From positions 5,504,520-5,568,519 of the forward strand of contig CM024176.1 in assembly GCA_013433145.1 (NCBI GenBank): a stretch of DNA of 64,000 bases, written 5' to 3'. The notes below the pieces were generated by a model, which saw nothing but the letters and a program-made list of their open reading frames with translations, was not told where the DNA came from and did no database searches. The translations under genes and the position numbers were made by a program. This stretch comes from Ascaris suum. Taxonomy: Eukaryota; Nematoda; Chromadorea; Rhabditida; Ascarididae. Within the stretch, counting starts at the first letter, position 1; every line of letters begins with the position of its first letter. Positions 62,301 through 64,000 of this stretch are shown in pieces.

Positions 62301-63661
62301 CCGGCATTTTCGAAACCGCGGATTGCTTAGAGCGGAATTATGAAATCTGTTGAACGTATGTACACCACGCAACGACTTGCTAAGTCATAACTCACGCTGA
62401 TCAGTTAAATTTGAAAGAACTTATGGGGCATTGAAATAGAACTCCTTTGTGTGGTTCCGTCGGCTGAGTTGCAAAAGAAGGAATATTTTGTAAATCATTT
62501 TTACGAGTGATCAGGTCAACTAAAACTTGAGAGCATGACTTGGCATATCCACTATTTTTAGGCGACATGTGAAAGCGGTTGTGAAGTGCGGCAGACATAA
62601 ACGCTTATTTCCTCGGTGTTACCCCGGCAAGCAACCGAACTTATTCTCCCAATACCGGCGAGGTTCAGACTTACTTCGAAATCAAACGGCACGATCAGTT
62701 CCAACTGTCTTTGCGTCCTGTGCGGAAATTTTTTTCTCTAACGTTATATCGTAATCTGGATGGCAAGAGAAATTTTGCTCTGATTAGCTGCTTGAAGCCG
62801 CTGTTGTGAAGAAGCAATTTTTGGAAATCTTAGCACTCCGTTATGCAGATTTATTTAAACGCAACTCGCAGGGGAAATTCTGTTTACCACTCTAACCGAA
62901 ATGAATGCCCATTATGCAGGAGAACTGGTGCACCATAATTGACAAATGTGCCACAAAGTTCTGATGATGTTCAAGTAAAGTGCGGATTCGTGAAAACGTT
63001 TGGGACGCATGAAGAAATTTCTAACATGTATTTTTATTTACCACAGAGCTGTGGACGTATTCTTGTTGGTTCAGAGGATGTTCGTAGCGCTTACGACAGA
63101 ATGATGAGGCTAAAACGAAATTGTTGTGATAACTAGGAAACCTTGCTGGCAGCGTAGAACTTCAGGTCAAACTGTTGCAGTTTTATGTGCAGAAATAATT
63201 GCAACCGACGTTATTACGATTCTAGTTTTTAAATACAGTTGTAGTTTTGTTTGATTTATCGGTGAGCCAAATAATGGAGCTTACGCTAAACATGGTATCT
63301 ACCTCGAATATTCAAAATGCAAGCTTTTTGGAATTTTTTTTTCGCCGGAACTATCTCTATAATTTGGGATGCCTGGAAGAAGACCAAGCGAGTTACGGCA
63401 AGTCTGTTTACATATGGCACAAGTATAATGGATCTTGAACCTCATTCACCATAACAACTGAAAAATCTAGTACCCTCCTAGTTGCCATTGCAAGGGAAAC
63501 AGTATATCACGTTCTCACTACCACTGTCGCAACGCTCGTGTACCATTCTCGAACATGACTTACTTACCTGTTGTATCTGCGTTGATGGCTGCCCCTCAAG
63601 TAAAGACTTGTCCTCCCACTTCCAAAAAACGCAAGCGTCACCTGTACAGGCTCCGTCACAC
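59303..63661 (-). CDS. Extracellular protein with repeated ET-module/three-finger-like cysteine domains and GPI-anchor-like tail (5' incomplete)
   Basis: Minus-strand exons I can support: 63568-63661, 63303-63372, 61623-61705, 61175-61343, 60604-60783, 60060-60307 and 59303-59485. Several junctions agree in phase: 63568/63372, 61623/61343, 61175/60783 and 60060/59485. The repeated unit reads C-Y/N...C-x-GD/AN-YCF...GC...C-x-C/CxxDxCN. Examples are ACTGDACVFWK; SNLCTANYCFYAQ; CLCNDHDECND; and the complete last module with TTCYLAYG, CRGDYCFLQ, YLKGCLSVND and WLCSRDFCN. I recall this pattern from the nematode-only ET module, and its DxCN ending also resembles Ly6/uPAR three-finger domains. After the last module the protein ends PSLAALLFLFICRLIK, a hydrophobic tail fitting GPI attachment or a C-terminal anchor. 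Exons between 61705 and 63303 and between 60307 and 60604, and the signal peptide, are not resolved. The role is unknown. Confidence 0.7.
61621..61622 (-). other. GC splice donor (GC-AG intron) in the ET-module-like gene
   Basis: Exon 61623-61705 ends TTTGCAA followed by GCAAGT. Using this GC donor and the CCTTCAG acceptor before 61343 joins the exons in frame and creates CLCNDHDECN, exactly the cysteine pattern expected at a module end. No GT donor nearby preserves it. Confidence 0.6.
61706..63302 (-). other. Introns and unresolved exons of the ET-module-like gene
   Basis: A possible exon near 63050-63115 (ASSFCRKRYEHPLNQQ) would fit the incoming phase but lacks the full cysteine pattern. 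The segment 62401-62598 has cysteines but no clear splice signals. The 65-codon plus-strand frame 62939-63136 runs against the gene and is not supported. Confidence 0.35.
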
Positions 63662-64000
63662 CTAAAATTTTGTTAAAATCCTTATCTTGACGCGTTCCTG
63701 GGAAGAAAAAAAGAACCAGATATTTGTGGTTTATTTATGAGGATGAAACCTTTCCTTGCAGTTTTTCGGGTATGAAATCCAATGAGGTAAGGACAGTGTG
63801 CTGAGAATGTCATAAAGCAATAGATGAAAAAAAAACGTTCAGGAAAGAAACATTCAGCATCCCATCTTTTGCCTCACCTCCTCGCTGCTCCATGTTTCCC
63901 TAATGTGTAGGTATTTTACAAGCTGTATGAGGATAAAAGTTGATATCGTCAATGAGCTCAGGTTTTGCTCCCTATCGTCACTTTCTTTTTCGTTGTTCCT
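63662..64000. other. Upstream part of the ET-module-like gene, nothing resolved
   Basis: The first supported exon begins after an AAAATTTTAG acceptor at 63662, so earlier exons lie in or beyond this end. I see no signal peptide here on the minus strand. Confidence 0.45.

Overview
This is animal nuclear DNA, most likely from a nematode and plausibly a strongylid/hookworm-like worm (inference). Supporting points: short exons with GT/GC...AG splice signals and long AT-rich introns; a GABA-transaminase of nematode type; a chondroitin-proteoglycan-4-like (CPG4) gene and an ET-module-like gene, both families I know only from nematodes; and decayed retroelements of RTE and Penelope type. Nothing looks prokaryotic: there are no operons, and most uninterrupted reading frames are chance or (TA)n artefacts. 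Genes must therefore be read exon by exon, and I used splice-phase agreement as the main test.

Layout. 284-3765 (+): 3' half of a 4-aminobutyrate aminotransferase gene. 6709-7526 (+): two in-phase exons of an unidentified protein with a hydrophobic N-terminal segment. 9803-11529 (+): three in-phase exons of an unidentified helical protein, one intron of which carries a 173-bp (TA)n tract. 13150-13660 (-): a broken or frameshifted coding fragment. 14279-18529 (-): a complete seven-exon gene for a secreted protein of about 311 residues with a CPG4-type cysteine pattern; a decayed exon-like stretch lies in its first intron. 18.5-32 kb: largely gene-poor sequence with a second (TA)n tract and short repeats.

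32.4-35.5 kb (-): a decayed Penelope-like retroelement in which the GIY-YIG endonuclease lies upstream (N-terminal) of the reverse transcriptase. This is the permuted order of the Naiad/Chlamys group. It is flanked by a (TA)n tract and, farther out, by a hammerhead-ribozyme-like motif. 36.8 kb: an array of three or four small hairpins with a 32-34 bp period. 37.3 kb: a strong long hairpin. 44.6-46.3 kb (-): a cytochrome P450 pseudogene with stop codons inside a conserved exon, and a 35-bp inverted copy of its haem-region exon nearby. 49.99-50.39 kb: a long compound AT tract. About 50.7 kb (-): a papain-family peptidase exon remnant. 53.9-55.0 kb (-): a decayed RTE-type retrotransposon fragment.

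59.3-63.7 kb (-): a multi-exon gene for an extracellular protein made of repeated cysteine-rich modules (ET/three-finger-like) ending in a GPI-anchor-like tail, with at least one GC-AG intron.

The genes do not form an obvious pathway. The strongest candidates for something unusual are the permuted Penelope-like element with its flanking RNA-like structures and the hairpin array next to it. I found no tRNA, rRNA, CRISPR array or spliced-leader gene by eye.
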